Source: Mugil cephalus
Taxonomy: Eukaryota > Chordata > Actinopteri > Mugiliformes > Mugilidae
DNA: 64,000 nucleotides
NCBI RefSeq assembly: GCF_022458985.1
Contig: NC_061772.1
Span: 8,236,001-8,300,000 of the forward strand
Direction of reading: 5' to 3'
Shown piece by piece: positions 1-11,084 of the stretch. Each line of letters opens with the position of its first letter. Positions within the stretch are counted from its first letter, which is position 1. The notes beneath the pieces are model-generated. The model saw only the letters and a list, made by a program, of their open reading frames with translations, had not been told where the DNA came from and did not search any database. Made by a program: the position numbers and the translations under genes.

Positions 1-240
1 ACTACACTTCAACCAACACCGCTCCCTTCTGCTAGGATCAGAAATAACACTATCAGACACCAACTAATTAGAGTAGCCACAGAAATCAAACACTAGCTAA
101 TTACCCTAGCCGCCGGCAGTAGGTAAGAAATGATTCGACATGTGACTACACTTCAATCAACATCTCTCCCCTCTGCCAAGATCAGAAGTGACACACAAGA
201 AAACGCCAGCTAACAAGCCTAGCCAACAACAGTAGTCAGT
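1..240. repeat. imperfect tandem duplication in ccpg1 intron
   Basis: A stretch of about 100 bases beginning at base 1 recurs with substitutions from base 145: both copies open with ACTACACTTCAA and share a later GCTAA...CCTAGCC segment. The period is about 144 bases. Because copy one starts exactly at the window edge, more copies may lie to the left. The remaining bases up to 663 look like ordinary intron, ending in a pyrimidine-rich tract and the AG acceptor at 662-663. I see no coding exon here. Confidence 0.6.
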
Positions 241-663
241 GTGCAGCACATCATTGGGGTTTTCAAGTGGGCACCTCTTTTCACTGATGTTTTGTTAAGT
301 TAGGCCCACAACACCTCAAGAAGGTGTAACAGTGAGCTCCAGCGTCCTGGAGTCACCCCCCTCACTGCAGCCACTGTGTGACTTTCAACCGACAGATTAG
401 ATTAATCCTACTACAACTGCTACCTATTAACAATACGCAGCTAGCCTTACCTTTAGCGTGCTCCCCAGCTAGCGTGTTTCCTCCTTAGCCACAGACACTC
501 GCTCGCTACACTGCCATAAGTCATCACGAAGGGAAGCTAACATTTTCCTCTGTCAAAGTACAGAAAAGTCTGAGTAAATTTTGTGATTCAATAGTTGTGA
601 CCCATTGAAAACTCCACTTAGGCTGCAAAAACTTTCTCGTTTGTTCCCTCTTTTCCTATCAAG

Positions 664-2378
664 GCTCAGAGAGACGACCTGGAAGTGCTGCTGAAACAGA
701 AGTCTGAGGAGAAGACTAACACCGAGTCTGAGCAGCAGAGGTTGACAGCTGAAAACCAGCTGCTGAAAAGCTCGCTGGAACGGGAAGAAAAATCTTTGTC
801 TGCCTTACAGCAGGAGCTGAGTAACCTGCGCTCTAAGATCAGAGATCTGGAGGCGATGGGATCTGGAGCCGACTCACTGCTGTCAGAAAACCAGAGGCTG
901 AAAGAGCAGCTGGAGGAGGAGAAGCAGCTCATCAGAAACTTCCAGGGCCAGAGGGAAGACATGATGGTTGAAGCACAGATGCTCAGAAATAAGCTTGACA
1001 AAGAGAGGAAAGTGACAGATGAGCTGAGGAGAGAGCTGAATCGTCTGAGAAGCCAGGAAGCCAGTCCAGAGGCTGAAGAGCTGCAGTCACGTCTGATGAA
1101 CCTGGAGAAGAGGCTGAGCTTTGAGCAGCAGCGCTCTGACCTGTGGGAGAGGCTGTATGTGGAAACCAAAGATGAGAGAGCCAAAGGAGACACGGAGCCC
1201 AAAGTGAAAAAAACAAAAGAACGCATGTCACAGAGAGTGAAAGAGACATTCGATGCAGTGAAGAACTCCACCAAGGAGTTTGTCCACCACCACAAAGAGC
1301 AGATTAAGAAAGCCAAGGAGGCTGTGAAGGAGAACCTCAGGAAGTTTTCTGATTCTGTCAAATCAACTTTCAGACACTTCAAGGATTCGGCCTCAACCTT
1401 CATCAACAAAGCCAGAGGTTATTACAAAAAAAGATCCGATGAGAATCCTACCAAGGAGTCACGGCAGCACGGATCCCACAAGCCTCATCACAGACACAAA
1501 CCTGACTCCTTCCACGGCGGCCACAACACACGGAAATCAGGAGAGAAAGTCCACGAGGAAAAAGAACGAGGACAAAACAGTCACAAAGCCAACACGAAGG
1601 GATGCTCCGGGGTTTTTGAATGTGCCTACCTGGAGTCTATGAGTCTCTTCAACGTAGGCATGGAGCCAATCAGAGCGAAGGATTTTTACCAGCTGCTGCA
1701 GAACTACCTGCAACAGGAGGTCCACCACTTCCATCACTGGAAAGACCTGGAGATGTTTCTCAACAGCTTTTTCCACAATGGGCTGTTCATCCACGACCAG
1801 ATGCTGTTCACAGACTTTGTGAGCGGTGTTGAAAACTATCTGGCAGACATGCACGAGTATCACAGCCTGGATGACGATGTGTTTGGAGATCTTGATGACT
1901 ACATCTACACACACTACTTTGGAGAAGCGTACACAAAAAGTTACGGCCCGAGGTACGTCTCGTGTTTCAACAAATAATTTTAAAATTTGTCTTGAAATTT
2001 GTCAATAGCCAAATCCAAAATCAAACAAGAACTCGAACAAGTCCAGTTGTCTTTGTGTTAAATGGATGAAAAAATCTGATCATGCTTTAATCATATTAAT
2101 GTTTTTGTCTTCAATAGTACAGAAACTTGTCCACATGAGTCCGACATACAGTACTAACGTCCTGTCATTTGCCTGTGTTTGAATCGTACAGCGGGCCGTT
2201 TGAAAAGCCTGACTCAAAGGAGTCTTCAAGGGCGAAGAATCACCAGCGTAAGCAGCAGGGGGCCAGGTCTCGATCACACAGCGAACGTAAGTGGAGCCGA
2301 TCAGGAAGAAATTCGGACAGACACATGGCTGACGTCAAAATAGAACTGGGCCCGATGCCGTTCGACCCTAAATATTGA
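664..2378 (+). CDS. ccpg1: CCPG1 (cell cycle progression 1, ER-phagy receptor), 3' two coding exons only
   Basis: Two exons are visible: 664-1952 and 2192-2378, joined in frame through a GT-AG intron, giving 491 residues up to a TGA. The first exon follows an intron acceptor and is in phase 0, so the start codon, transmembrane segment and cytosolic ATG8/FIP200-binding part lie left of the window. About the first 170 residues are heptad-rich coiled coil (repeated LLSENQRLKEQ-type patterns). A very basic Lys/His-rich linker follows, then a conserved globular-looking block with CSGVFECAY and MLFTDFV. The protein ends in ELGPMPFDPKY. In mammals CCPG1 is a single-pass ER protein whose luminal part binds cargo for autophagy of the ER; what is seen here would be that luminal portion. 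PBXIP1 is the related alternative, but adjacent pigb and rab27a match the CCPG1 neighbourhood of human 15q21.3. Confidence 0.88.
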
Positions 2379-2892
2379 TAATATCTCAACTTATTCAACA
2401 GTTTTTCTGCAAAGTTTAGGTTTTGGGTTGTATTAGGTTGCTTGTCTTTGTAAGTTTGCACAAGGTTTTAATTCTACTGAACATCTGTGAGCTGTTTGGC
2501 GTATGGCAAAGTAACTGTTATTGGGTCTGAATGGAAGATGTGACATGTCTTACGTCAGCCGCACATTTGTAACCGCTGACACGTACATGTTCAACTAAAG
2601 CACTTTGATTTAAAAGTACACACAAATACGGAGCAGGACACGTTAATTGGAGACTCGACATGCCGCATATTGTTTTAATTTGCTGCTACAACGATAGGTT
2701 AGTGTGACGTGGTTGTGATTTTCTTTTAAATGCCGTTTTCTAACATTCCACCTCGAGCTTGATTAAACTGGACCTGGCACTTTAACCTCATTGAAAAGAC
2801 TCAAAAAATTACAGCGTTTTCAAAGGCAATTCAGTTGTGGTTTTTCATTTGACATGTGATATTTAAAAATGACAACATCGGAGTTAAAAATA
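2379..2892. other. ccpg1 3'UTR and convergent ccpg1/pigb intergenic space
   Basis: This AT-rich stretch lies between the ccpg1 stop and the pigb poly(A) signal on the other strand. It should hold the ccpg1 3'UTR. I see no canonical AATAAA on the plus strand; an ATTAAA sits near 2762. There is no coding potential. The two genes are tail to tail, and their transcripts could end within a few hundred bases of each other or overlap. Confidence 0.5.
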
Positions 2893-2898
2893 TTTATT
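2893..2898 (-). terminator. pigb: pigb poly(A) signal (AATAAA on the minus strand)
   Basis: TTTATT on the plus strand reads AATAAA on the minus strand, 54 bases past the pigb stop codon at 2953-2955. A second AATAAA-like string at about 2963 lies inside the last coding exon and is unlikely to be used. Confidence 0.5.
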
Positions 2899-2952
2899 TT
2901 AGTAGCAAACCCATATGATCAGGTAAGAAAGTTGCCATTGTTCCAGTGTTTG

Positions 2953-5900
2953 TTAGCGCCTTTCATAAATAAAGATTTTTCCTCCAACTCGTCCTTCTGG
3001 AAGATGTGTATGAAATATCTCTGCTGTCCTCACAAAGTTATTCCCCTGCAGAAACCCAGAGATTTCCTACAAGAAAAAACAAAACAAGGCATAAGAACAT
3101 AACATCTACTGCATTTTACTAAAAACTACTTGTTTCTATCATTTTATTCAGAGGGCTAGGCTACATAACTGAAACACTTAAGTGTTTAATTCAATCCAGT
3201 TTCACAACACCACTGCATCCTCCAGCATTATCATGCATCAAGTGAGACTGTGATCTAGTGCAGGACTATTGTGCATTGAATGTTTTAGTTTTCACTTGTA
3301 TACCCAATGAACTGGTATGAGTGTATATAACACATCTAAAAACAAACATGCAGGACAGAGGTGTCAAACTAAATTTAACCCCCAAACTAATATAAATATA
3401 AGTTTTTAGTTCAAGGGGCTGCAGCTGCAAAAGTCCACCCTTCATCCAGACGTGAGTGGTCAGTACTTGAGTGACCTTAATGACACGTGATTGAAGCAGA
3501 TCAGAGATATGTTGCAGTCAGTCCATTCAGTGACTTGTATTGCAAACACTGAAAACTTAAACCAAATCTAAAACCTACTGGGAACCAGTGAAGGCGTCTT
3601 TGTTAAAAGACTAACAACACTGCTCTCTCACAAATACACGCCAAACTGTAATTTGTATCTAATAAACTGGCATACAACACAGGCCAGGCAGGAAATTCCA
3701 AAATTAAATTTGTTCCTTACCTGTTGCAAAACGTCAAACAAAACCAGATGTGTCGGCAGAGAGGATTTGTACGGGAATGAGTTCCTGAGCCAGAGAAGGG
3801 GATCGTCAAAGAAGCTCTCAGCTTCGTCGACGTAAGCCTCCTCTCCGAGATCCGGAGGACACTCAAGAAACCTCATCTTCAGAGGGCAGTGGACGTGGCT
3901 GTGAGGAGACAGAGGATCATCAGTCACAGCATGCACCTTTCACTAACAGGACTCACTACCAAACCACCACATTTGAAAAAGTATTTATTGTCAGACTCTT
4001 CTCGACTATTTTATTTATCTGCTCAGGCAAACTTCTTTTATCACCAAAGGAATTTACTCTTCACTGCTCAGGTCAGAACATAAGCATGAGGGTCTACTGT
4101 ACCTGTAGAAGGGCGTTGAGTGGCAGGGCATGAGGAAGAGGACGTCTGGCTGCAGGCGGGTGGAGTCTCCGCTGATGTCACAGAGTGTCTGAACGTGGCT
4201 CATGACGTCCAGAGTGCCTCGCTGGTGAACCAGGCCGGTGTACAGAGCTGGAACCAGGTTGGACACCAACAAGGCGGCTGCTGCCACTCGACGCCACGCT
4301 GTCAGACGAGCCAAAGATAACCCTGTGGTAAAAATAAATAAATAAATAAATATTTGATCTGAACACAGCTGGATGGAAATGACCACATATTACAGTTTTA
4401 ACTGATAAAGAGGGAAACTTACCACAGAAGACCATACAGAAAGGCAGCACGGGATAGATGAATCTGAACTCCTTGTGAGGGAGAAAACTGAAGGAATGAA
4501 ATAAAACCTGTCAGTTTGTCTACAAGTGAAAGTCTGATGTTAAAGATTCCCTGTGGAGCTTTTGACCTATAATATGGAGGAAGGCTTTCATAAGGACCTC
4601 AGTGCTAATGGTTCACACCAAGCCTCAGAAACTCAACAGCAGGACTTCAACGACAGGGGAGAGGAGGATGCACACGTTTGACAGTAAGTTTCGGCACTTG
4701 TCATCCGTTAGTCTTTCTAGATTATTAATCTGTTGTGGCATTACTGTAAGTGGATATTTTATATTTTTAATATGAATAAAATGAAAAATATGAAGGTTTT
4801 ACTAAGAACATGTGATGCATTAGGAATAAATCCTTGTCACTTACTGACCATTTTATGTAAACATGAGATTAATCGTGTTATTATCGCTCCACGTTTTCAC
4901 TGTAATAAATGTGTTTATTTTTTACTCTTAGCGCGTTAAAGTCTCACCTGTAGACTGTGACAGTCCAGACGACTGCCGCCAGCAGGATTTTGTATCTTCT
5001 GAATGCCAGGGTGCATCCGTGAAGAAAGAAAGGAAGATGGGGTCCGATCACGACGGCAAAGCCCTGAGTGAGGTACCAGTGCCAGGGGTGGGAGCCGTAG
5101 AAATCGGCCACGCCGTGGAAGATGTTAAACTTGAGGAAGTTGAACTGCACCAGAGTCAACTGGGAAACAGAGATCAGCTGTTACATGTGACTGAGCAGAC
5201 AGGAGCTCCTGGACACGTTGGGAATGTTTTTACCTTTCCATAGAACACACAGTCAATCAGTGCTGAGATTACAACAGCCAACGTCCTGGTGAGGAGAACA
5301 CAAATATGCATTCATGAGAAGATGACGTGAAGAAAAAGTTGTGTTTAAGGTGATGACAGCTGAAAGTACAAACCCTATAGGAATGTAGTTATGAGTGACG
5401 AGTCTTAGTTTGTCATCTTCCTTCCAGAAATGGTACACGAGCAGAGGGAACCAGACGATGAGGGCGGTCGGTCGAACAATCACAGCCACGGCCACCAGGG
5501 CCAAATACTTCTTACTGGGAAAAAAACAGATTAATGTGTAAATAATCTATTTAAGACATTAGAAGAAAAATTAAATAAAAAATGAGACAGGTAAAGGTGT
5601 GAACACGCAGATACCTGCTGTGTGTTTTTGACCGAGGCAGAGGAAAGTAACAAAGAGCCAGAGAGGTGAGGGTGGTCTCCATGCTGTTGGTCAGAGTCCT
5701 GGTGCAGCAGAACCACGTGAACCAGGAACACATGTGACAGAAGAACTGAAACAGCAAAGTAAGATTAACAGTAGACGACTGAACGGACTCTGTATGATTT
5801 TACAAACGTGCAGCTATTCTCCCTTTCATTTCTTTTCTGTATATATCTTCAAAACTAAACAATTACTGCAAAATAATAATTAAAATTTCCACCCATTTCG

Positions 5901-7114
5901 ACATTACAGCTACAAGACCTGCAGGAGACCCAAAGAGACAAAAGTTGCTGTTGTTTCGTGACACAGCACTGGCACATTCACTTACTGTCCATCTTGCAAT
6001 GTCATGATTTTCCAGTCTTCGGATGAGGAAGAAGAATTTTACGTCAGCAAACGCAGCCAGGAGTGCTTGAACAATACGTGGAAGCCAAATCTGCCAAAGC
6101 AGACAGAACCAAGTTAAGTGCAATTCATACGACCACCGAACATAAACCTGGTCAACAACGCAGATTAAAAAAGTTGGCAGGGTAGAGAACAAAGGGACTT
6201 GCCAGGAGATGGACTGAGTCGTAGTTCATGAAGTGCAATATTTTGTATATGAACGCAAAGAAGAGCGGATATGAGAATCCTCTTATTCCTGTCTTCCATT
6301 CCCAGGTCAGATACCCATAAGTCACACTGTCAAGGTTGTAACAGCATAAAGTAACAGAATAGAAACTATATACTGTCAGAGCAAAGGCAACATAAAAAAA
6401 AATAACTCAGTCACAGGGAGGAGAGCAGCTTATAACTGCAGCAGTTAATTTACCATCCATTTATAACACAGTCTTAACATACACAAACCCTATAACCCCC
6501 ATTCACACCTCCAGTCTGGAGTTTCTGACAGTATCAAAACAAGCTCCTCCAGTCACAGGCACATTCCATCATTCAGGACTGAAAAGGAAACTTGGATGAG
6601 TGACTTCTTCAAGAAAACTCAAATAAGGCCTTTGTTTTGGATTTGTGTTTTAGATACATATCACCCAGATGACTCTGAATCTTCCCCGACATACTGCTGT
6701 TCATGATACACAGCGGCCCAGTCACACCATCATGTGTCTTAGTCCAAAGGATATTTGAAGACCATGCGATGGGACACCTCCAGAGACTGCCAGTACTCAT
6801 CAGGGACAAAGCTGCTCTGAACCAGGAAGCAGTTGATCAGTCTGAACACCACAGACAACGCAACAACCCTGGCTCTGAGCACACCTGTGGAGTTAACACA
6901 AAGCACCACGTTAGAGCAAAAACACTCATTTATTCGCTGCACACAAGCAGCTCCCCAGGACACGTAGCCTATTGAACATCACTTTAATAATAAATCACTC
7001 ACCATAGTTAAAAGTATTTTCATCTTCCTTTGAGTACAGCAGGGATTTACGTTTCCTCAGTTTCACATCTTCCACTTTGTTTCCAAGTTTCAGCCGTGCC
7101 CGGATGTTCTCCAT
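2953..7114 (-). CDS. pigb: PIGB, GPI mannosyltransferase 3 (GT22 family)
   Basis: The complete coding sequence can be assembled from 12 exons: 7114-7003, 6884-6755, 6320-6203, 6090-5986, 5745-5615, 5514-5374, 5285-5234, 5159-4948, 4487-4423, 4322-4103, 3898-3721 and 3066-2953. They make 525 codons before TAA; human PIGB is about 554 residues, also in 12 exons as I recall. PIGB is the multi-pass ER enzyme that adds the third mannose from dolichol-phosphate-mannose to the GPI anchor precursor. Family marks are the luminal motif [11 protein letters not shown] near the first membrane segment, [10 protein letters not shown], and the GT22 signature [13 protein letters not shown]. The ATG at 7112-7114 opens [11 protein letters not shown]. 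Intron 2 is AT-AC and intron 3 is GC-AG (listed separately). The gene is convergent with ccpg1 and its 5' end faces pigbos1. Confidence 0.93.
4331..4352. repeat. (AAAT)n microsatellite in a pigb intron
   Basis: About five AAAT units lie just outside the acceptor of pigb exon 10. No function is apparent. Confidence 0.8.
6091..6202 (-). other. pigb: GC-AG intron 3 of pigb
   Basis: The donor reads CTG|GCAAGT on the minus strand, the usual context of GC donors, and the acceptor reads TTGGCAG|ATT. Joining here gives HLL-IWLPRI, which matches the conserved PIGB sequence, and no in-frame GT donor is available nearby. Confidence 0.85.
6321..6754 (-). other. pigb: AT-AC (U12-type) intron 2 of pigb
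   Basis: After codons ATG GTC TTC AA the minus strand continues ATATCCTTT, a perfect minor-spliceosome 5' splice site, at 6754-6746. The intron ends CCTTGACAGTGTGAC: a U12-like branch site with its A at 6330, ten bases before the exon, then a terminal AC at 6322-6321. Splicing restores [12 protein letters not shown], matching the family consensus. No GT-AG pair gives that join. Confidence 0.88.
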
Positions 7115-7460
7115 CTGGACATGTTGTCTTTAGGGCTCAATACACCTGTCAGGATGAGAGTGAGGTGAGCAGCAGTCTGATTCAGACTCTGAATGGACTC
7201 TTCAACACAAGGAAACCACGTTCAATTCATTTGAAATAAACGTAATTAACGTACGCTCAGCTGTCGGTCGGCAGCTACGAATAAACAACCGTTCAGTTTA
7301 TTTAACCGACAGAATTAAAGTGTTACATCTTAAACAAAACGACTAAGATATTAGATTAACTTCTAGTTGACACCTATGAACTATACACAGCCTTCCGCAC
7401 TCATACCTACTTCCGGTGCATGGTTCACTGTCGACTTCAAAATAAGAGGACTTCTTCTTT
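7115..7460 (-). promoter_or_regulatory. pigb: pigb 5'UTR and promoter region
   Basis: This is the region immediately upstream of the pigb start codon. ACTTCCGG at 7409-7416 is an ETS site (CCGGAAGT on the minus strand), common in TATA-less housekeeping promoters. No TATA box is obvious. The transcription start cannot be placed from sequence alone. Confidence 0.4.
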
Positions 7461-8869
7461 GGTGGGTTTTGTTTGTTTTGCTCTTCAACGGAGTGAAAGT
7501 ATTTCTTATCCGGTTACTCGTCAGATCGATGGAATAATCGACAGCCCCATTGACAAAACTGCTGTATATGCATTAAACTAGTTTTAAGTTTATACAAGTG
7601 TTTATACACTAAACACGTGTTCAGACTTTGCCTTTGATTTATTCTCCCAGTCTATTTGCATTCTGTTGTATGATAGTGGTGTATAGTCTTTATCATAAAC
7701 TAAAACTGTTAAGTTGAAGGTGTAACTGATGGCGTGAGGTATTAAAAAATATTGAGAAGGTCTTGAAAAAGTCTTAAAAAGCTATTAAAATTAACTTCAG
7801 GATTACTGTATATACCCTAGTATATGCAGATAATCTTCCCCGTAGCCATAAGCCCATGCCTTATGGCAAAAGCAGTGACACACGCACTGGCATCAATCAA
7901 TCAATCAATCTATCAATCAATCAATCAATCAATCAATCAGACTTTGTTTGTAAAGCACGTTTCATACAAACTTAGCACAAAGTGCTGTATGCAATAATCC
8001 CACATGTACCCAGATGTTAAGATGATAAAATGCAGTTTTGGTTATGTTTTTTAACGTGAAGCACAAAACTAAGATCCAGATCAAATATAACAGAGGTTTT
8101 TCACTTGCTGAGAAGATCTTAATACCAGCGTTTGAAGTTTTGTATTCATTTTCTTTCTCTGAGCTTCAGGACTAATAATTAAGACCTCTATTTTGTCCTC
8201 TTTGAACTGTAGAAAGACATCATAAAGACATCATCATGTCTTCATTTAAGAAGCACCCGAAGAGACGATCAGAGGAACCTGGAGCCATCAGAAAGTTCTT
8301 TGCAGCATTAGGCAGAGCTTTCTCCAAGTCTGCAGTCACGGTACTGGTGTCTTAAAGCTGAACATCTACATCATCATCGGTAAATATTTTTTGTACATAT
8401 TTACTGTTGTATATTTTATTTCTGCAAGTATCTATCTATCATTTCTAGAGCTCAAGCAGGAGGTTACCTATTTCCCCTCCCCTTCTACTCCACTGATTGA
8501 GACAGCATGTGGCTTGGAGAATGTGTTTTTTAATGATGATTAAAAAGTGATAATTTTTTTTTAATGTGGTATTGTCTTACGTTTTTAATTTGCATCCCTT
8601 GTGTTGTGCTGTTAATGATCATTATGATTTAATAATTAAAAATGATTTATTTTTTTTTTGAGTACCAGCTGAGTGTACTACAGTCAAAAGAGATGCGGTC
8701 CCATCACTACGCCGCCCCTCCCCTGAGGTCCTCTGGCGCCCCCCAGGGGTGACGCGCCTCACCCTTTGAAAACCGCTGATGTAGAGTCAGATCAACGCTT
8801 TGATGCGGGAGTGTGTTAGTTAACTCTTCGCTAGATGTCGCTATGTAACTCTTTGCTGCTGCGCTCAAA
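7461..8869. other. intergenic space between pigb and pigbos1
   Basis: Mostly AT-rich noncoding sequence. It holds the ATCA microsatellite (listed separately). A short open frame of 39 codons at 8236-8355 opens MSSFKKHPKRRSEE, is very basic and follows a possible acceptor (CTGTAG, 8206-8211). A GC-rich patch at 8695-8775 ending in TTTGAAAACCGCTGATG resembles the ends of dispersed fish DNA repeats. None of these can be assigned to a gene with confidence. Confidence 0.4.
7892..7940. repeat. (ATCA)n microsatellite with LINE-like tail
   Basis: About twelve ATCA units with one ATCT interruption. They are followed by CAGACTTTGTTTGTAAAGC and AAAGTGCTGTATG, a sequence typical of dispersed retrotransposon 3' ends in fish. 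The microsatellite is probably the tail of an old insertion. Confidence 0.7.
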
Positions 8870-9604
8870 TTCAGAGTAGAAGAAGAATGTTCTCCTGTGT
8901 CTTAAAGGTGTCCTCCTGGTTGTTCGCGCGTTTGTCACCTTTTTCTCCTGTTTGTCTCTGTGCTTGGTGATTATAAACACAACATATAAACGTCTGCCTC
9001 GGTGAGTCACGAGTGTTGCAGTGAATCTCCTCTAAATCATGTTTAATCTCATGTTTGTCCTGTATTATTATGTTAGCACGCTCTGAAGCTCGCAGTTGGC
9101 GTGTAACAATATCCGGTCTTGAATTTTCAGAATAAGACTCGTTACCATTAATTCTTTGGGGAAATAATTTTCACTTCAGGATTGATCAGTTTTCAGTGGC
9201 ACAGTGGTTTTAAATAGTCATTAAATCACAACTTTGTAGTAGTCTCTTTCATTGATCAGTATCGATATCAGTATTTAATAAATGATTGAATGATAATGCC
9301 AAGCTATTTTAAACTGAAAATAACATACTGTCATAATACTGTCATTATACTGTCATAATATCCTACATGCAGTCAATATCTGGTTCCAGATGAGTCAGAT
9401 GATTGCAAATTTTCAGCCACTTCTACAGGACATACAGACTTATACAGTAATAATAAAAATAAAATTATGTGAGGGGCTCTAGTGCAGTGTATAGGAAATG
9501 TGTACAAAATGCGTAATGACAGCACAGGCCCTTGTGATTTACTATGTTTTTAAATGACACCACTGTTGTGCTTCCAGGATCACCCAGTGTCTGAAAAAGA
9601 AGTT

Positions 9605-9766
9605 ATGTTTCGACGAAGACTGACGTTCATGGAGATAGCCTTTGCCACAGTGCTAGGTGTTGCTGGTGGAATATATATCTATAAACCTGTTTTCAAACCA
9701 CAGCCGAAGACCTCAGAGCAGCAAGACCAAGATGTGCCAAAGAAACAGAATCAGAAGGAAACATAA
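9605..9766 (+). CDS. pigbos1: PIGBOS1, mitochondrial outer-membrane microprotein
   Basis: The open frame has 53 codons and a stop. It begins MFRRRLTFMEIAFATVLG, with a single hydrophobic segment at about residues 9-26 followed by a charged, hydrophilic tail rich in Lys, Gln and Glu. This arrangement and the opening match mammalian PIGBOS1 (54 residues), a microprotein of the outer mitochondrial membrane that contacts CLCC1 at the ER and tunes the unfolded-protein response. The ATG lies in an exon beginning at 9578 after a good acceptor (CTTCCAG). A likely noncoding first exon ends at 9001 (CCTCG|GTGAGT), with another ETS-like ATCCGG near 9112. The poly(A) signal AATAAA is at 9880-9885. The gene lies head to head with pigb, as the name (PIGB opposite strand) implies, but here the transcripts need not overlap. 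Confidence 0.88.
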   Translation: MFRRRLTFMEIAFATVLGVAGGIYIYKPVFKPQPKTSEQQDQDVPKKQNQKET

Positions 9767-9879
9767 TGAAACGGTTCATCCTTCCCAAGAAATGCTTTAC
9801 AGACCAACGGCAGAACAATCTGAGACTGCTGGCCTTTCACAGCAACTCTGTGTTGCTCTTTGTGATTGCAGATGTACAG

Positions 9880-9885
9880 AATAAA
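9880..9885 (+). terminator. pigbos1: pigbos1 poly(A) signal
   Basis: AATAAA lies 114 bases past the stop codon in a T-rich context, consistent with a short 3'UTR. Confidence 0.55.
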
Positions 9886-11084
9886 AGATTTCACAATCTG
9901 ACTTTCCGAAGTATCTGTTGCAAAATGAAATTTGTCACATTATTACTCATTTTCAGGTCCTTCCAAAGCAAAGTGCAGTTTAAAAACTTCCATTTTTCTT
10001 TGCTTTACTCCTGTATGTGAAAGGCAAAATGACAATAATTATACACAGCCAAGCTTGTACCAGTGTCAAAATCTACATGTTCTCTAGCCATGGGCTCCCT
10101 TTTAACATTTATCAGGAAAAACAGGTCTGCGGTTCTCTGAAGACTGGAAATACATGTTTCTTTGTACAACATCAAATACAACAATGTTTGTGACTTATTC
10201 TGAAGTCATTGCATTTATTAGTTCAGGGCACCAATAATGTTTTGCCTCTTAGTATTCATAAGGACCATGTAAACATTAAATGAGTCATTGGTAAAAAAAA
10301 AAATAGTCATTCAAATACCACTTGTGTCATATCAGGCCATGTGGGCTGTGCACTAAGGTTAGTTACACAAGTTACTAGTACGCCTTGAAACTGTTAAATT
10401 TGTTATACGTGTATATTCCAGGAAAAGATTATTACTGCTCAGCGCCCACATGCGTAGGTAGTCTGCGAGCAGATTTGCCTTCATTTTACATGTGCTTAAG
10501 TTCACTGATGGGAAATGAAGAGACTGACTGTCCTACAAACGTTTTGAGATGACTGAAGCAAGTGATTTTTTTTCCCATTACATATTTACATGATTTTATT
10601 GGAATTAAAATCTTTGAATTTCACCTGGGTATCTTAATTTAATGGTGCTTTCACTACATTTCAGAGGGAAATACTACACTTTAAATCTATCTCAAATGTT
10701 ATGACAGCTTTAGTTATTAGTTACTAAATAAGATCTGAAATAATAAGGCGATAGATTATGATTCACATACTATTTCGATAATAATGTGCTGTAACAATTA
10801 CTGTGATAATAAAGAGGAAGTGTCAACAAAGGTTGCTCAAGAGGCTGTTAGGGCCATATAGGCAAACATTTCCAGACTTGATCATCAACAGAGTTGGATA
10901 CACTGCTCTGCCAGACTTAAGTCATGTTAGATTTAAAAGAAAGAGCAAAAGAAATAAAGCAATGGTGTACTTATTTATTTATAAGTCTCTCCCCCATGGT
11001 CAAGGGCAGACTAATAACATTTAGTCATTGGCTGCCTTACTTAACACTGTCTTCACTGTTCATTTTGAATTGGGCATTTTGTTA
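9886..11084. other. intergenic, no recognised feature
   Basis: AT-rich sequence with several short open frames but no conserved coding pattern, RNA gene or clear repeat that I can identify. Confidence 0.5.

Noticed and set aside
666-1409. 247-codon open frame on the minus strand
   Set aside because: It is the antisense shadow of the ccpg1 coiled-coil exon: Ser/Leu/Cys-rich composition from reversed Glu/Lys/Gln codons, with no family resemblance.
7461-8869. additional coding exons of pigb or pigbos1 in the intergenic space
   Set aside because: Both proteins are already complete at both ends, and no flanking splice sites fit.
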